This document shows, one piece after another, positions 7,791-16,396 of a stretch of 64,000 nucleotides of DNA. The notes beneath the pieces are model-generated. The model searched no databases. It had not been told where the DNA came from and saw only the letters and a program-made list of their open reading frames with translations. Origin of the DNA: Celeribacter ethanolicus (GTDB taxonomy: Bacteria > Pseudomonadota > Alphaproteobacteria > Rhodobacterales > Rhodobacteraceae); the NCBI RefSeq assembly GCF_001550095.1, contig NZ_LRUC01000004.1, forward strand, positions 62,001 through 126,000. Direction: 5' to 3'. Made by a program: the position numbers and the translations under genes. Within the stretch, counting starts at the first letter, position 1. The number at the start of each line of letters is the position of its first letter.

Positions 7791-9956
7791 ATGAAAAAGC
7801 ATCTGCTGCTGGCTGCCTCTGCGCTCGCGATCACCGCGACCGGGGCCAATGCCGAACTGAATTTCAACCGCATCGCCGCTTTCGCCACCCCGGACAACAT
7901 GGCCGAGGGCGAAGACCGCGCGCGCGAGACCTCCGCCGAGATCATCGGCGCCTCCGCGGATGGCATGACGCTGGTCTATACTGACAGCCCGCTGGGCGTC
8001 GTGGGCCTGATCGACATCACCGACCCGAAAAACCCGCAGCCGAAAGGCAATGTGGATGTCGCTGGCGAACCGACATCCGTGACCGTGATCGGCAACACCG
8101 CCTTTGTCGCGGTGAACACCTCTGAGAGCTATGTCGAACCCTCGGGCAAACTCCTGTCCGTCGATCTGGCCACCGGCGAGATCACCGGGGAATGCGATCT
8201 TGGCGGTCAGCCGGATTCCACCGCGCATAATGACGAGGGCACCATGGTTGCCATCGCGATCGAAAACGAACGCGACGAGGATGCAGGTGACGGTCGTGTC
8301 GGCCAGCTTCCGGCCGGCTACATGGTCACTGTTGGCGTGAAAGACGAAGCGCTGACCTGCGACAGCCTGAAGAAAATCGACGTCACCGGCCTGGCAGAGA
8401 TCGCGCCGGAAGATCCGGAGCCGGAATTCGTGGACATCAACGCCTTGGGCGAGATGGCCGTCACGATGCAGGAAAACAACCACATCGTGGTGATGGACAA
8501 AGACGGCAATGTGACCGCGCATTTCTCCGCCGGTGCTGTCGATCTCGACAACATCGACGCCACCGACGAACGTGCAGCGCTTTTGTTCACCGAAAGCCAG
8601 CCGGGACGTCTTCGTGAACCCGATGGGCTTCAGTGGACCGACAACGACCACATCATGATCGCCAACGAGGGCGACATGGATGGAGGTTCGCGCTCCGTTA
8701 CCGTGTTCAACAAGGACGGCACGCTGGTCTGGGAATCGGGCGCGGCATTCGAGTATCCGATCATTCAAGCCGGTCACTACCCGGACAAACGCTCCGATGC
8801 CAAAGGCGTGGAACCCGAGGGCATGGAAGTCGCCACCTTCGGCGATGTGACCTATGCCTTCATCCTCTCCGAGCGCTCCTCCACCGTTTCCGTCTATGAC
8901 GTGACCGACGCAGAGAACCCAGTGTTCAAGCAACTCCTGCCCTCCGGCATTTCGCCCGAAGGCGCGATTGCGATCCCCGAACGCGGGCTTCTGGCCACCG
9001 CGAACGAGCTCGACCTCATCGAAGACGGCGGCACCCGTGCCCATGTCATGCTCTATGAACTGCAGGACGCCCCCGCCGCCTACCCGACGCTGACGTCAGA
9101 AGGCATGGACGAGATCACCGGCTGGGGTGCGAACTCCGGCATGGTCGCGGATGAGGACGGCATGATCTACGCCGTGAACGACAGCTTCTACGGCTATCAA
9201 CCGACCATCTTCAAAATCGACCCGACGCAGACGCCCGCGAAGATCGTCGACGCGATCCGCGTGGTGCGCACCAATGGCGATGCCGCGCAGAAGCTCGACA
9301 TGGAAGGCATCACGCTCGATGGCGAAGGTGGGTTCTGGGTCGCGTCCGAAGGCCGCACCGACCGTGTGACCCCACACGCGATCTATCACATCGGCGCAGA
9401 CGGTGAGATTGACGAGGAAATCGGCTTGCCCGCCGAACTTCTCAATAACGAGACGCGCTTCGGCTTCGAAGGCATCACCAAGGTCGGCGACACGCTTTGG
9501 ATGGCGGTTCAGCGCGAATGGAAAGACGATCCGAAAAACACCGTGAAACTCGTGGCCTATAACATCGAGAGCGGTGAATGGGGGGCTGTGCGCTATGAGA
9601 AAGCCGCGCCGGACACCGGTTGGACCGGCCTTTCCGAGATCGTCGCGCATGGCGACTGGTTCTACGTCATCGAACGCGACAACCAGATCGGTGCGGCGGC
9701 CAAGATCAAAAAAATCTACCGCATCCCGGCCTCTGAAATGGTTCCGGCTCCGCTGGGCGGCGACCTCCCCGTCGTGTCCAAGGAAGAGGTGCGCGATCTG
9801 ATCCCCGATCTGAAATCCTGGAATGGCTATGTGGTCGACAAGGTCGAAGGCCTCGCGATCACCAAAGATGGCGAAATCTTCGTCTCCACCGACAATGACG
9901 GCGTGGACGACAGCTCGGGCGAGACCTTCTTCTGGTCCATCGGCAAAGTCGAATAA
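7791..9956 (+). CDS. Secreted beta-propeller protein with phytase-esterase-like domain
   Basis: 721 residues with a signal peptide (MKKHLLLAASALAITATGANA). The first two thirds are a beta-propeller-like, choice-of-anchor I type region with repeated GxVxLIDITDPKNPQ and VSVYDVTDAENPVFKQ blades. The last 270 residues (from about GMDEITGWGANSGM) match the 'esterase-like activity of phytase' family, with GGFWVASEGRTD, GFEGITKV and WTGLSEIV blades. It is strongly acidic, as expected for a periplasmic or extracellular, possibly calcium-binding phosphohydrolase. The exact substrate is unknown; a role in organic-phosphate use is an inference. The ATG follows GAGGGA; a terminator follows the stop. Confidence 0.82.
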   Translation: MKKHLLLAASALAITATGANAELNFNRIAAFATPDNMAEGEDRARETSAEIIGASADGMTLVYTDSPLGVVGLIDITDPKNPQPKGNVDVAGEPTSVTVIGNTAFVAVNTSESYVEPSGKLLSVDLATGEITGECDLGGQPDSTAHNDEGTMVAIAIENERDEDAGDGRVGQLPAGYMVTVGVKDEALTCDSLKKIDVTGLAEIAPEDPEPEFVDINALGEMAVTMQENNHIVVMDKDGNVTAHFSAGAVDLDNIDATDERAALLFTESQPGRLREPDGLQWTDNDHIMIANEGDMDGGSRSVTVFNKDGTLVWESGAAFEYPIIQAGHYPDKRSDAKGVEPEGMEVATFGDVTYAFILSERSSTVSVYDVTDAENPVFKQLLPSGISPEGAIAIPERGLLATANELDLIEDGGTRAHVMLYELQDAPAAYPTLTSEGMDEITGWGANSGMVADEDGMIYAVNDSFYGYQPTIFKIDPTQTPAKIVDAIRVVRTNGDAAQKLDMEGITLDGEGGFWVASEGRTDRVTPHAIYHIGADGEIDEEIGLPAELLNNETRFGFEGITKVGDTLWMAVQREWKDDPKNTVKLVAYNIESGEWGAVRYEKAAPDTGWTGLSEIVAHGDWFYVIERDNQIGAAAKIKKIYRIPASEMVPAPLGGDLPVVSKEEVRDLIPDLKSWNGYVVDKVEGLAITKDGEIFVSTDNDGVDDSSGETFFWSIGKVE

Positions 9957-9976
9957 ACGACGTCTCTAAAGTACGG

Positions 9977-10004
9977 AAACGCCCGCCAAATCGGCGGGCG
10001 TTTT
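9977..10004 (+). terminator. Intrinsic terminator after the phytase-like gene
   Basis: AAACGCCCGCC pairs perfectly with GGCGGGCGTTT around AAATC(GG-side) and is followed by five T. Confidence 0.88.
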
Positions 10005-10009
10005 TATGT

Positions 10010-10033
10010 GAGTATTTTTGCCAAGAAAAAGAG
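10010..10033 (+). repeat. Dispersed GAGTATTT repeat, copy 2
   Basis: GAGTATTTTTGCCAAGAAAA directly behind the terminator; nearly identical to copy 1 at 1766. Confidence 0.7.
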
Positions 10034-10045
10034 CGGAACGGGGGC

Positions 10046-10525
10046 TCAGACCTCGACTGTCCGTTCGCCTTCGATCACCTTGGTGGCGACCGTGTTCGGC
10101 CCGGCAATCTCGATCCGGCGCGGTTTCAGGGCTTCGGGCACTTCGCGTTTCAGGTCGATGTGCAGCATACCGTTTTCATGCGACGCGCCAGTGACTTTGA
10201 CATGTTCGGCCAAGGTAAAGCGGCGCTCGAAGGCGCGGGTGGCGATGCCGCGATGAAGATAGGTCTTGCCCTTATCTTCCTCGCTGTCGGATTTGCGGGC
10301 AGAGACGATCAGAGCGTTTTCGCGTTGCTCGATGGCGATGTCTTCGGTCGAGAACCCGGCGACGGCGAGCGATATGCGCCACGCATCCTCAGCGGTTTTC
10401 TCGATGTTATAGGGCGGGTAGCTGGGCTGGCTGACGTCTTGGGCCAAAACCCGGTCCATCAGATCGGCGATCTGATCAAAACCGACGGTGGCGCGGTACA
10501 GCGGGGCAAGGTCAAAATTACGCAT
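10046..10525 (-). CDS. Small heat-shock protein, Hsp20/IbpA type
   Basis: 159 residues with an alpha-crystallin domain: PPYNIEKTAEDAWRISLAVA opens it, ENALIVSARK and HRGIATRAFERRFTLAEHV lie in the middle, and NGMLHIDLKREVPE closes it, followed by the C-terminal RRIEIAG anchor motif. It acts as an ATP-independent holdase binding unfolding proteins in the cytoplasm. GAGGATACCC precedes the ATG. The 125 bases upstream contain CCCCTTGAAAC, but no well-spaced heat-shock promoter could be confirmed. Confidence 0.92.
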   Translation of the reverse strand: MRNFDLAPLYRATVGFDQIADLMDRVLAQDVSQPSYPPYNIEKTAEDAWRISLAVAGFSTEDIAIEQRENALIVSARKSDSEEDKGKTYLHRGIATRAFERRFTLAEHVKVTGASHENGMLHIDLKREVPEALKPRRIEIAGPNTVATKVIEGERTVEV

Positions 10526-10650
10526 GGGTATCCTCCATTGAGCGATTCCAGAGTGAGGGCCTTCCGCGTTGCGGACAGGCGATATGCCGGACCCTGTTCA
10601 GGCATCCGACATCAAAGATCTGGGCATGGAGAGAGGCGGTTTCAAGGGGC

Positions 10651-11451
10651 TTATTGCCCGAGCACACCCACGGCGAATTCGGTATTGGTGAGGGCGGGCA
10701 TGGGGCCGGCGTCGACCTTTTTGAAGGTGCTCTGGCCATTAGACGCCATTTGCAGAAGATCGGCCAGAGCGCCATCGAGAGAGGTGCCGACCGACACGCG
10801 TTCGCCCCGGAAATTCGCCTTGGCGGAGACCACGGACACGATGCGCGGCGTGGCGCCGGTCATGTCGAAGATCGGCGCGCCGGAGGAGCCGAAATCCACT
10901 TCGCAGGAGGTCACAAGCACACCGCCCTGACGCGCCATCACATGGCAGACCTCCTGAAGAGACGGACTTTCGGCGCGATCATGAGCGTAGGAGACAACCC
11001 CCACTTCCTGACCTTTTTCGGGGCGCACGGAGGTTGGGAAAGGGCGCACGGCGCTGTTGCGCACGGGCTGGGACAATTCGATCAGAGCCACGTCATTGAC
11101 CAGCCGGTCATGCAAATCCCCACTGTTAAGTGAAAAACCCGGATGGACATAAATCGCCTTGGCGTCGCGGTAGGCCTGCGCCTGACCATTGCGCCAACCG
11201 GCCTTAAAGGTCACGTCTGCGGGCTTGTGGGGCTGTTTCGAATAGATGTCATACATGCAATGCGCGGCCGTCAGAACGAGGCTCTCGGTGATCAGCGTTC
11301 CGGTGCAGAAACTGCGGCCTGCAAAATCCAGCCTCCCGACCGCTTCCCAACCTTTGCTGTCGTCGCCCGTGCGGAAGGTTTTCAGGACACTGTCCGCTTG
11401 CGCCGTCCCGCCCAGCAGGATCAGGAATAAAATCGTCAGAAGTTTCTTCAT
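10651..11451 (-). CDS. Secreted trypsin-like serine protease (S1 family)
   Basis: 266 residues with a signal peptide (MKKLLTILFLILLGGTAQA). The catalytic triad is visible: His64 in LTAAHC, Asp120 in VNDVALIEL and Ser190 in FGSSGAPIF. The active-site motif is GSSGAP rather than the classical GDSGGP, so the oxyanion-hole region is somewhat divergent. It is likely a periplasmic or exported endopeptidase; the substrate is unknown. The MKK start at 11451 has GAGGCTG before it; the open frame begins nine codons earlier. It follows glcF on the same strand after 60 bases, but a functional link is not apparent. Confidence 0.85.
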   Translation of the reverse strand: MKKLLTILFLILLGGTAQADSVLKTFRTGDDSKGWEAVGRLDFAGRSFCTGTLITESLVLTAAHCMYDIYSKQPHKPADVTFKAGWRNGQAQAYRDAKAIYVHPGFSLNSGDLHDRLVNDVALIELSQPVRNSAVRPFPTSVRPEKGQEVGVVSYAHDRAESPSLQEVCHVMARQGGVLVTSCEVDFGSSGAPIFDMTGATPRIVSVVSAKANFRGERVSVGTSLDGALADLLQMASNGQSTFKKVDAGPMPALTNTEFAVGVLGQ

Positions 11452-11511
11452 GTCAGCCTCGTCAGCCCCTCTATCCACCCAGTTCAGCGCTAAAGGGGGT
11501 TCAAGGCGGGA

Positions 11512-12804
11512 TTATGACCGATTCGAGAACAATTTGGGCGGTTTTGGGCCGCCTGTTGCCCAATCGAGTAATTCGACAGTATGAACCACGGGCACATCCA
11601 TCCCCGACCCGATCTGCATGATGCAGCCGATATTGCCCGCGGCCACCACATCTGGGGTCTTCGCCGACAAGGTCTTGATTTTGCGCGTCTTGAGATTTTG
11701 CGAAATTTCCGGCTGCAACAGGTTGTAGGTCCCTGCCGAGCCGCAACAGAGATGGCTGTCACGCGGCTCGACCACCTCAAACCCGACGCGCTTCAAAAGC
11801 GTCTTTGGATGGGTCTTGATCTGTTGCCCGTGTTGCAGAGAGCAGGCGGCGTGATAGGCGACTTTCAGGTCCTGTTTGCCTTCGGGCAGATCGAGCCCGA
11901 TCAGCACTTCGGAGACATCCTTGGCCAAAGCCGCCACCTTCGCGGCCTCCTCCGCCAATTCAGTGGTCCGAAACATATGACCGTAATCCTTCACCGTCGT
12001 GCCACAGCCCGAAGTGTTGATCACGATGGCGTCCAACCCCTCGCCTTCGATCTCCCGCATCCACGCGCGGATGTTCTTCGCGGCCGATCCGTGTGCCTCG
12101 GCCTCCTTGCCCATGTGATGGGTCAGCGCGCCACAACAGCCCGCGCCTTTCGCAACGACAACCTCGCATCCAAGCCGGGTCAAAAGCCGGATGGTCGCGT
12201 CGTTGATATCGGTATCGAGCGCCTTTTGCGCGCAGCCAGTCATCAGAGCGATCCGCATCTTGCGCGCACCTTTCGCCGGAAACACTTGCGGCGCGTCATT
12301 GCGTGAGGCGGCCGGAATACGGGTCGGCGCCATCTCCAGCATGGCTTTCAAGCGCGGATCGGGCATCAGATGGCGCAGAGGCTTCGCGATCTTCGCCCCC
12401 AAAAGAGCGACCCGAAATCGCCCCGGATAGGGTAGGATTTTTGCCAGCGTCCAGCGCAGCACCCGATCCATCACAGGCCGTTTGTAGGTCTTCTCCACAT
12501 GCGCGCGGGCATGGTCGATCAGATGCATGTAATGCACCCCCGACGGGCAGGTCGTCATACAGGCCAGACAGGACAGGCAGCGATCCAGATGTTTGACGAT
12601 CTTCGCATCCGCAGGCCGGTCGTTTTCCAACATATCCTTGATCAGGTAAATCCGCCCGCGCGGGCTGTCCAACTCGTCGCCCAAGACCGCATAGGTCGGA
12701 CAGGTCGCGGTACAAAACCCGCAATGTACACAGGCGCGCAGGATCTCGTTGGCGCGCTGAATGCCCGGATCGGCAAGCTGCTCTTCGGTGAAATGCGTCT
12801 GCAT
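11512..12804 (-). CDS. glcF: Glycolate oxidase iron-sulfur subunit GlcF
   Basis: 430 residues. Two ferredoxin-type [4Fe-4S] motifs lie near the N-terminus (CVHCGFCTATCP and CLSCLACMTTCP), followed by two CCG domains (GAGCCGALTHHMG and LCCGSAGTYNLLQP) that bind further redox centres. It accepts electrons from the GlcD/GlcE flavin sites and passes them to the membrane quinone pool during glycolate oxidation to glyoxylate. Its ATG overlaps the glcE stop (TGATG), so it is translationally coupled as the last gene of glcDEF. Phytoplankton-derived glycolate is a common carbon source for marine members of this family (context, not seen in the sequence). Confidence 0.95.
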   Translation of the reverse strand: MQTHFTEEQLADPGIQRANEILRACVHCGFCTATCPTYAVLGDELDSPRGRIYLIKDMLENDRPADAKIVKHLDRCLSCLACMTTCPSGVHYMHLIDHARAHVEKTYKRPVMDRVLRWTLAKILPYPGRFRVALLGAKIAKPLRHLMPDPRLKAMLEMAPTRIPAASRNDAPQVFPAKGARKMRIALMTGCAQKALDTDINDATIRLLTRLGCEVVVAKGAGCCGALTHHMGKEAEAHGSAAKNIRAWMREIEGEGLDAIVINTSGCGTTVKDYGHMFRTTELAEEAAKVAALAKDVSEVLIGLDLPEGKQDLKVAYHAACSLQHGQQIKTHPKTLLKRVGFEVVEPRDSHLCCGSAGTYNLLQPEISQNLKTRKIKTLSAKTPDVVAAGNIGCIMQIGSGMDVPVVHTVELLDWATGGPKPPKLFSNRS

Positions 12805-13922
12805 CAGCCCATCATCCCTTGGTTGAACTTGCCGTCCGGATCGAATTTATGGCGCAGCCCCGCACTGATCCGTGCCAATACTGCCGATTGCGGATGAAAC
12901 ACCCCGAGGCGCCGCTTGGTCTCATCGGATGCCCGGACCAATGTCGCATGACCAGTGGTCATCTTCGCCCGCAGATCCGTGCCCTCTTTCATCAAAAGCC
13001 AAAGCCGGTTGCCGCCCCAGTCGAACATCACATCCTCGGGCTGAACCGCCTCGATCAGCCCTGTGGCCTCCGAGGGCTTCACCGACACCCGCCAGACATC
13101 GCCACCTCTGTTATTAAACGCCTCGACATCACGGATACCGCACCAGATCGGCGTACAGGCCTCAGCGCCCCAGATCTCCTCAGCCGCACATCGCAGCCGC
13201 GCACGCATCCGCCCGACCCGATAACGCAGCGAGGTTTCGAACCCTTCGAGCCGCAGCATAACCTTACCCCCCAGCCAAGCCGCACCGGTCAAATCGAAGG
13301 GCTGCCCCAACATGTCCGACATGATCGCCACCGCCCCGGGCGCATCACATCCCGGAACTACCAGCGTCACCACCGTCTCCGGCAAGGGCTGTACCTTCAG
13401 GCTCACCTCGGTCAGCACCCCAAGCGTGCCATGGCTCCCCGCCATCAGTTTCACAAGATCGAGCCCGGTAACATTCTTCATCACCCGCCCGCCGTTTTTC
13501 ACCACCTGCCCGCGCCCGTCCACGAACCTTACCCCAAGGCAAAAATCGCGACAGGCCCCGGACGCCACCCGCCGCGGCCCGGAGGCATTCGCGGCCACCA
13601 CACCGCCGATAGTGCTGTCCCCTTGGCGCCCAAACAGTCCGCGCAGGTCCGGCACTTCGAACGCCAACCTTTGGTTTTCCGAGGCCAAAAGTGCGTCGAT
13701 CTCATGCAAAGGTGTTCCTGCCTGCGCCACGAAGGTCAGAGTGCCGGGCTCATACAGCGTAACGCCGCTGAGGCCTCGCGTTATCAAACGCTCCCCTTCG
13801 GCCAATCCGATTCGTCGCGTTCCACCACCTTCGATGACACACGCCCCAGTGCTGCGGATGGCCGCACAAACCTCCGCCTCGCTCTGCGGCGCCAGCGTTT
13901 CCTTTGCTGTCAAAATACTCAT
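12804..13922 (-). CDS. glcE: Glycolate oxidase FAD-binding subunit GlcE
   Basis: 372 residues of the FAD-linked oxidase (PCMH-type) fold: GGGTRRIGLAEGE is the pyrophosphate loop, GQGDSTIGGVVAANASGPRR-like text (GRQGDSTIGGVVAANASGPR) the FAD-contact region, and VMKNVTGLDLVKLMAGSHG the conserved GlcE segment. It partners GlcD and GlcF in glycolate oxidation. The ATG at 13922 overlaps the glcD stop as ATGA, which fixes the start. Its first nine codons (MSILTAKET) are a copy of the dispersed GAGTATTT repeat, an unusual origin for an N-terminus. The end overlaps glcF. Confidence 0.93.
   Translation of the reverse strand: MSILTAKETLAPQSEAEVCAAIRSTGACVIEGGGTRRIGLAEGERLITRGLSGVTLYEPGTLTFVAQAGTPLHEIDALLASENQRLAFEVPDLRGLFGRQGDSTIGGVVAANASGPRRVASGACRDFCLGVRFVDGRGQVVKNGGRVMKNVTGLDLVKLMAGSHGTLGVLTEVSLKVQPLPETVVTLVVPGCDAPGAVAIMSDMLGQPFDLTGAAWLGGKVMLRLEGFETSLRYRVGRMRARLRCAAEEIWGAEACTPIWCGIRDVEAFNNRGGDVWRVSVKPSEATGLIEAVQPEDVMFDWGGNRLWLLMKEGTDLRAKMTTGHATLVRASDETKRRLGVFHPQSAVLARISAGLRHKFDPDGKFNQGMMG
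13895..13920 (-). repeat. Dispersed GAGTATTT repeat, copy 3, inside the glcE start
   Basis: Read on the minus strand from 13920, GAGTATTTTGACAGCAAAGG continues with AAACG and matches the copy behind polA (34949 down to 34926) at all but one or two positions. It supplies the G of the glcE ATG and the next eight codons. Confidence 0.75.
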
Positions 13923-15355
13923 GCCCGCGCCCTCCGCGTGGCACTCACGTCGAGCGGAAACACCTTCGCCGGGTTCAAAATCCATGTCGAATCAAACACA
14001 TCCTTCACTGCCATCTGCGCTTCCAAATCGGCGGGCGCGAACTGATGCGTCATCAGCTCACGCTTCTCCACCCCCACGCCATGCTCCCCGGTCAGACAGC
14101 CCCCTGCATCGACGCAGAGCTTCAAAATCTCCGCGCCAAGCCGCTCGGCGCTTTCCAACTGACCCGGTTCGTTGGCGTTATAAAGAATTAACGGATGCAT
14201 GTTTCCATCCCCCGCATGGAACACATTGCCGACCATATGGCCGTGCTCGGCGGCCAGATCGGCGATGCGGTTCAGCACAGAGGGCAGCTCGCCCACCGGG
14301 ATCGTTCCATCGAGACAAATGTAGTCTCCCATCTGCCCCATCGCCCCAAAGGCCGATTTTCGCCCGAGCCAGATGCGCGTGCTTTCCTCCGCACTCTGGC
14401 TTTCGCGGATCGCCACCGGATTGTGCCGCTTGGCAATCGCGATGATCCGCGCCAGTTGATCCGCAATCTCCTGCTCCGAGCCCTCGACTTCGACAATCAG
14501 AAGCGCTTCGCAATCCGGGTAACCCGCGCCCGCGAACTCTTCTGTGGCACGAATGATTGGCCGATCCATGAACTCGATCGCCACCGGGATCAGACCCGAG
14601 CGGATAATGTCGGCGACACAGGCCCCCGCGACTTCGTTGCTGTCGAATCCAAAGAGCACAGGCCGCGCACCCTCGGGTTTTGGCAGGATGCGCAAAGTCG
14701 CTTCGGTGACCACGCCCAACTGCCCCTCGGAGCCGCAGATCAGCCCCAAAAGGTCCAGCCCCGGCGCATCCATCTCCGCGCCACCGATCTCGACCACCTC
14801 GCCATCGGCCATGACCATTGTGACGCCCAAAAGATTGTTCGTCGTCACCCCGTATTTCAGGCAATGCGCGCCGCCTGAATTCATCGCGATATTGCCCGCG
14901 ATGGCGCAAGCGAGCTGGCTCGACGGGTCGGGGGCATAGAAAAACCCCTCGTCCTCGACCGCCGCCGTCACGGAGAGATTGGTCATGCCGGTCTGCACCC
15001 GGATGTAACGGTCGGCGGTGTTGATCTCCAAAACCTCGCGCAGGCGTGCCACGCCGAGGATCACCGCATCCGCCGTCGGGAGAGCACCGCCCGCAAGCGA
15101 AGTTCCTGCCCCACGCGGCACCACGGGCACGCCCATATCGTGGCAAATTTTCATGATTTCAGATACTTGCCCTGTCGTTTCCGGCAGGACCGCCAACAAC
15201 GGCGGACAGCGATAGGCCGCAAGCGCATCGCATTCATAGGCCTTTAATTCTTCCGGCGCGTCAATCACCGCATCCTCAGGAAGCACGGCGCGCAACCGAG
15301 CGACCAGTTCCGGCTTTCTGACAAGGGTCCCCGGCTCGGGCTCTGGCATATCCAT
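13919..15355 (-). CDS. glcD: Glycolate oxidase FAD-linked subunit GlcD
   Basis: 478-residue flavoprotein that oxidises glycolate (and probably related 2-hydroxy acids) to glyoxylate. FAD is bound through VVPRGAGTSLAGGALP and the SSQLACAIAGNIAMNSGG segment. The C-terminal half has the GNVFHAGDGNMHPLILY motif and CLTGEHGVGVEKRELM, both diagnostic for this oxidase group. The ATG is preceded by GGGGAGGAAAG. It is first in glcD-glcE-glcF, with 4-base overlaps downstream; a palindromic candidate operator lies 15-37 bases upstream of the start. Confidence 0.95.
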   Translation of the reverse strand: MDMPEPEPGTLVRKPELVARLRAVLPEDAVIDAPEELKAYECDALAAYRCPPLLAVLPETTGQVSEIMKICHDMGVPVVPRGAGTSLAGGALPTADAVILGVARLREVLEINTADRYIRVQTGMTNLSVTAAVEDEGFFYAPDPSSQLACAIAGNIAMNSGGAHCLKYGVTTNNLLGVTMVMADGEVVEIGGAEMDAPGLDLLGLICGSEGQLGVVTEATLRILPKPEGARPVLFGFDSNEVAGACVADIIRSGLIPVAIEFMDRPIIRATEEFAGAGYPDCEALLIVEVEGSEQEIADQLARIIAIAKRHNPVAIRESQSAEESTRIWLGRKSAFGAMGQMGDYICLDGTIPVGELPSVLNRIADLAAEHGHMVGNVFHAGDGNMHPLILYNANEPGQLESAERLGAEILKLCVDAGGCLTGEHGVGVEKRELMTHQFAPADLEAQMAVKDVFDSTWILNPAKVFPLDVSATRRARA

Positions 15356-15369
15356 GTCTTTCCTCCCCT

Positions 15370-15392
15370 ATTGGTAAAGTTTTAAAACCAAT
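15370..15392. promoter_or_regulatory. Inverted repeat upstream of glcD, candidate GntR-family operator
   Basis: ATTGGT and ACCAAT form a perfect 6-base inverted repeat with an 11-base A/T-rich spacer, just upstream of the glcD ribosome-binding site and between divergent glcD and the DUF599 gene. TTGGT/ACCAA half-sites are typical for FadR-subfamily GntR regulators such as PdhR and LldR, although those usually have shorter spacers. A GntR regulator of that subfamily is encoded at 39251 (link is inference). Confidence 0.45.
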
Positions 15393-15436
15393 TTTTGGAT
15401 GTGACAAGCATGCCGCTCTTGCGTAATGCTGCCCCC

Positions 15437-16132
15437 ATGGAACTCATTGACCAGCTTCGACATTTCAGCGCGCTCGACGCCATCGCCGTGATCTATCTGG
15501 TCGGGGCCTGGGGGCTTTTGGGCTATGTCATCGAGAACCCGCCCAAATCGCGGATCTCGACCTCGGTGCTGGTCGCCGATTACCGGCGCGAGTGGATGGT
15601 CCATATGATCACCCGAAAGCCGCGAATCTTCGACGCCACCGTGCTCTCAACCCTCAGAGAAGGCACGAGTTTTCTCGCCTCCGCCTGCCTGATCGCCATC
15701 GGTGGCGGGCTGGCCGCAATCTCCAACGCCGAGCGCCTGAGCGGCGTGGCGCGTGATCTGGCGCTGGATGCGCCACAGATCATCTGGGAGGTCAAAATTC
15801 TTCTGGCGCTGTTTTTCATCACCAACGCCTTCCTGAGATTCATCTGGTCGAGCCGGTTGTTCGGCTATTGCGGTGTGGTCATGGCCTCCGTCAGCAACGA
15901 TGAAAACGACCCCAAAGCCCTGCCCCGCGCACAGAAGGCGGGCGAATTGAACATCACCGCCGCGCGGGCGTTCAATTCGGGGATCAGAGGCATTTATTTC
16001 GGTTTAGGTGCCCTGTCCTGGCTCCTCGGCCCGGTCGGTTTACTGATTGGCAGCACTCTTGTGATCGCCATCATGCTGCGCCGCGAATTCGCCTCAAGCT
16101 CGCGCGCGATCCTGCTTCGGAAAGAACCGTAA
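15437..16132 (+). CDS. DUF599 family membrane protein
   Basis: About 231 residues with four hydrophobic segments, a conserved cytoplasmic-loop pattern (RREWMVHMITRKPRIFDATVLSTLREGTSF read in pieces) and RAFNSGIRGIYFGLGALSWLLGP near the C-terminus, which is typical of DUF599. Function unknown. The start is uncertain: ATG at 15437 gives MELIDQLRHFS, which fits the family; in-frame ATG at 15410 would add nine residues. Neither has a clear ribosome-binding site. Divergent from glcDEF. Confidence 0.82.
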   Translation: MELIDQLRHFSALDAIAVIYLVGAWGLLGYVIENPPKSRISTSVLVADYRREWMVHMITRKPRIFDATVLSTLREGTSFLASACLIAIGGGLAAISNAERLSGVARDLALDAPQIIWEVKILLALFFITNAFLRFIWSSRLFGYCGVVMASVSNDENDPKALPRAQKAGELNITAARAFNSGIRGIYFGLGALSWLLGPVGLLIGSTLVIAIMLRREFASSSRAILLRKEP

Positions 16133-16396
16133 GCCTCCCCCAATCCTGACATTGCTCCCGGCATTTTCAGCGTCGGCAAAGCGTCGGACTTTTGTCGGAC
16201 TTTCGTCGGGCAGTTTCAGAGTGAGACGGCATCCCTCCGTGCCTCACCGAGAAAATCAGAGAAAGCCCATACGACCGAATTCAGAACGAATTGAAGAAAG
16301 TTATTCCACACCTTCAACATATAAAGCCAAATAGAATAGGCCTATCTCTCTCCTCAACGAAACGCCGCACGTCGCGGCTTTGATGAGGACACAGAC
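16133..16396. other. Intergenic region before doxX-like gene
   Basis: 264 bases without a credible gene. It holds the CCGAC array (16172-16209) and a less GC-rich stretch at about 16285-16335 that probably carries the promoter of the DoxX gene. No terminator for the DUF599 gene was recognised. Confidence 0.5.
16171..16213 (-). repeat. Four CCGAC boxes at 11-bp spacing, copy 1
   Basis: GTCGG (CCGAC on the minus strand) starts at 16172, 16183, 16194 and 16205, exactly 11 bases apart. The whole array aligns with the one at 50044-50081, including an identical GCTTTG spacer between the last two boxes. One-helical-turn phasing puts all boxes on one face of the DNA, as in a multi-site protein-binding element. 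It lies 188 bases upstream of the DoxX start. Confidence 0.55.

Noticed and set aside
10008-10256. Open frame starting GTG at 10008 (MSIFAKKKSG...), on the plus strand
   Set aside because: Its start is the dispersed GAGTATTT repeat and the rest is antisense to the clear Hsp20 gene.
10526-10650. Possible heat-shock promoter (CCCCTTGAAAC) before hsp20
   Set aside because: The -35-like element is good, but no -10 element lies at correct spacing, and it is within the end of the protease gene region.
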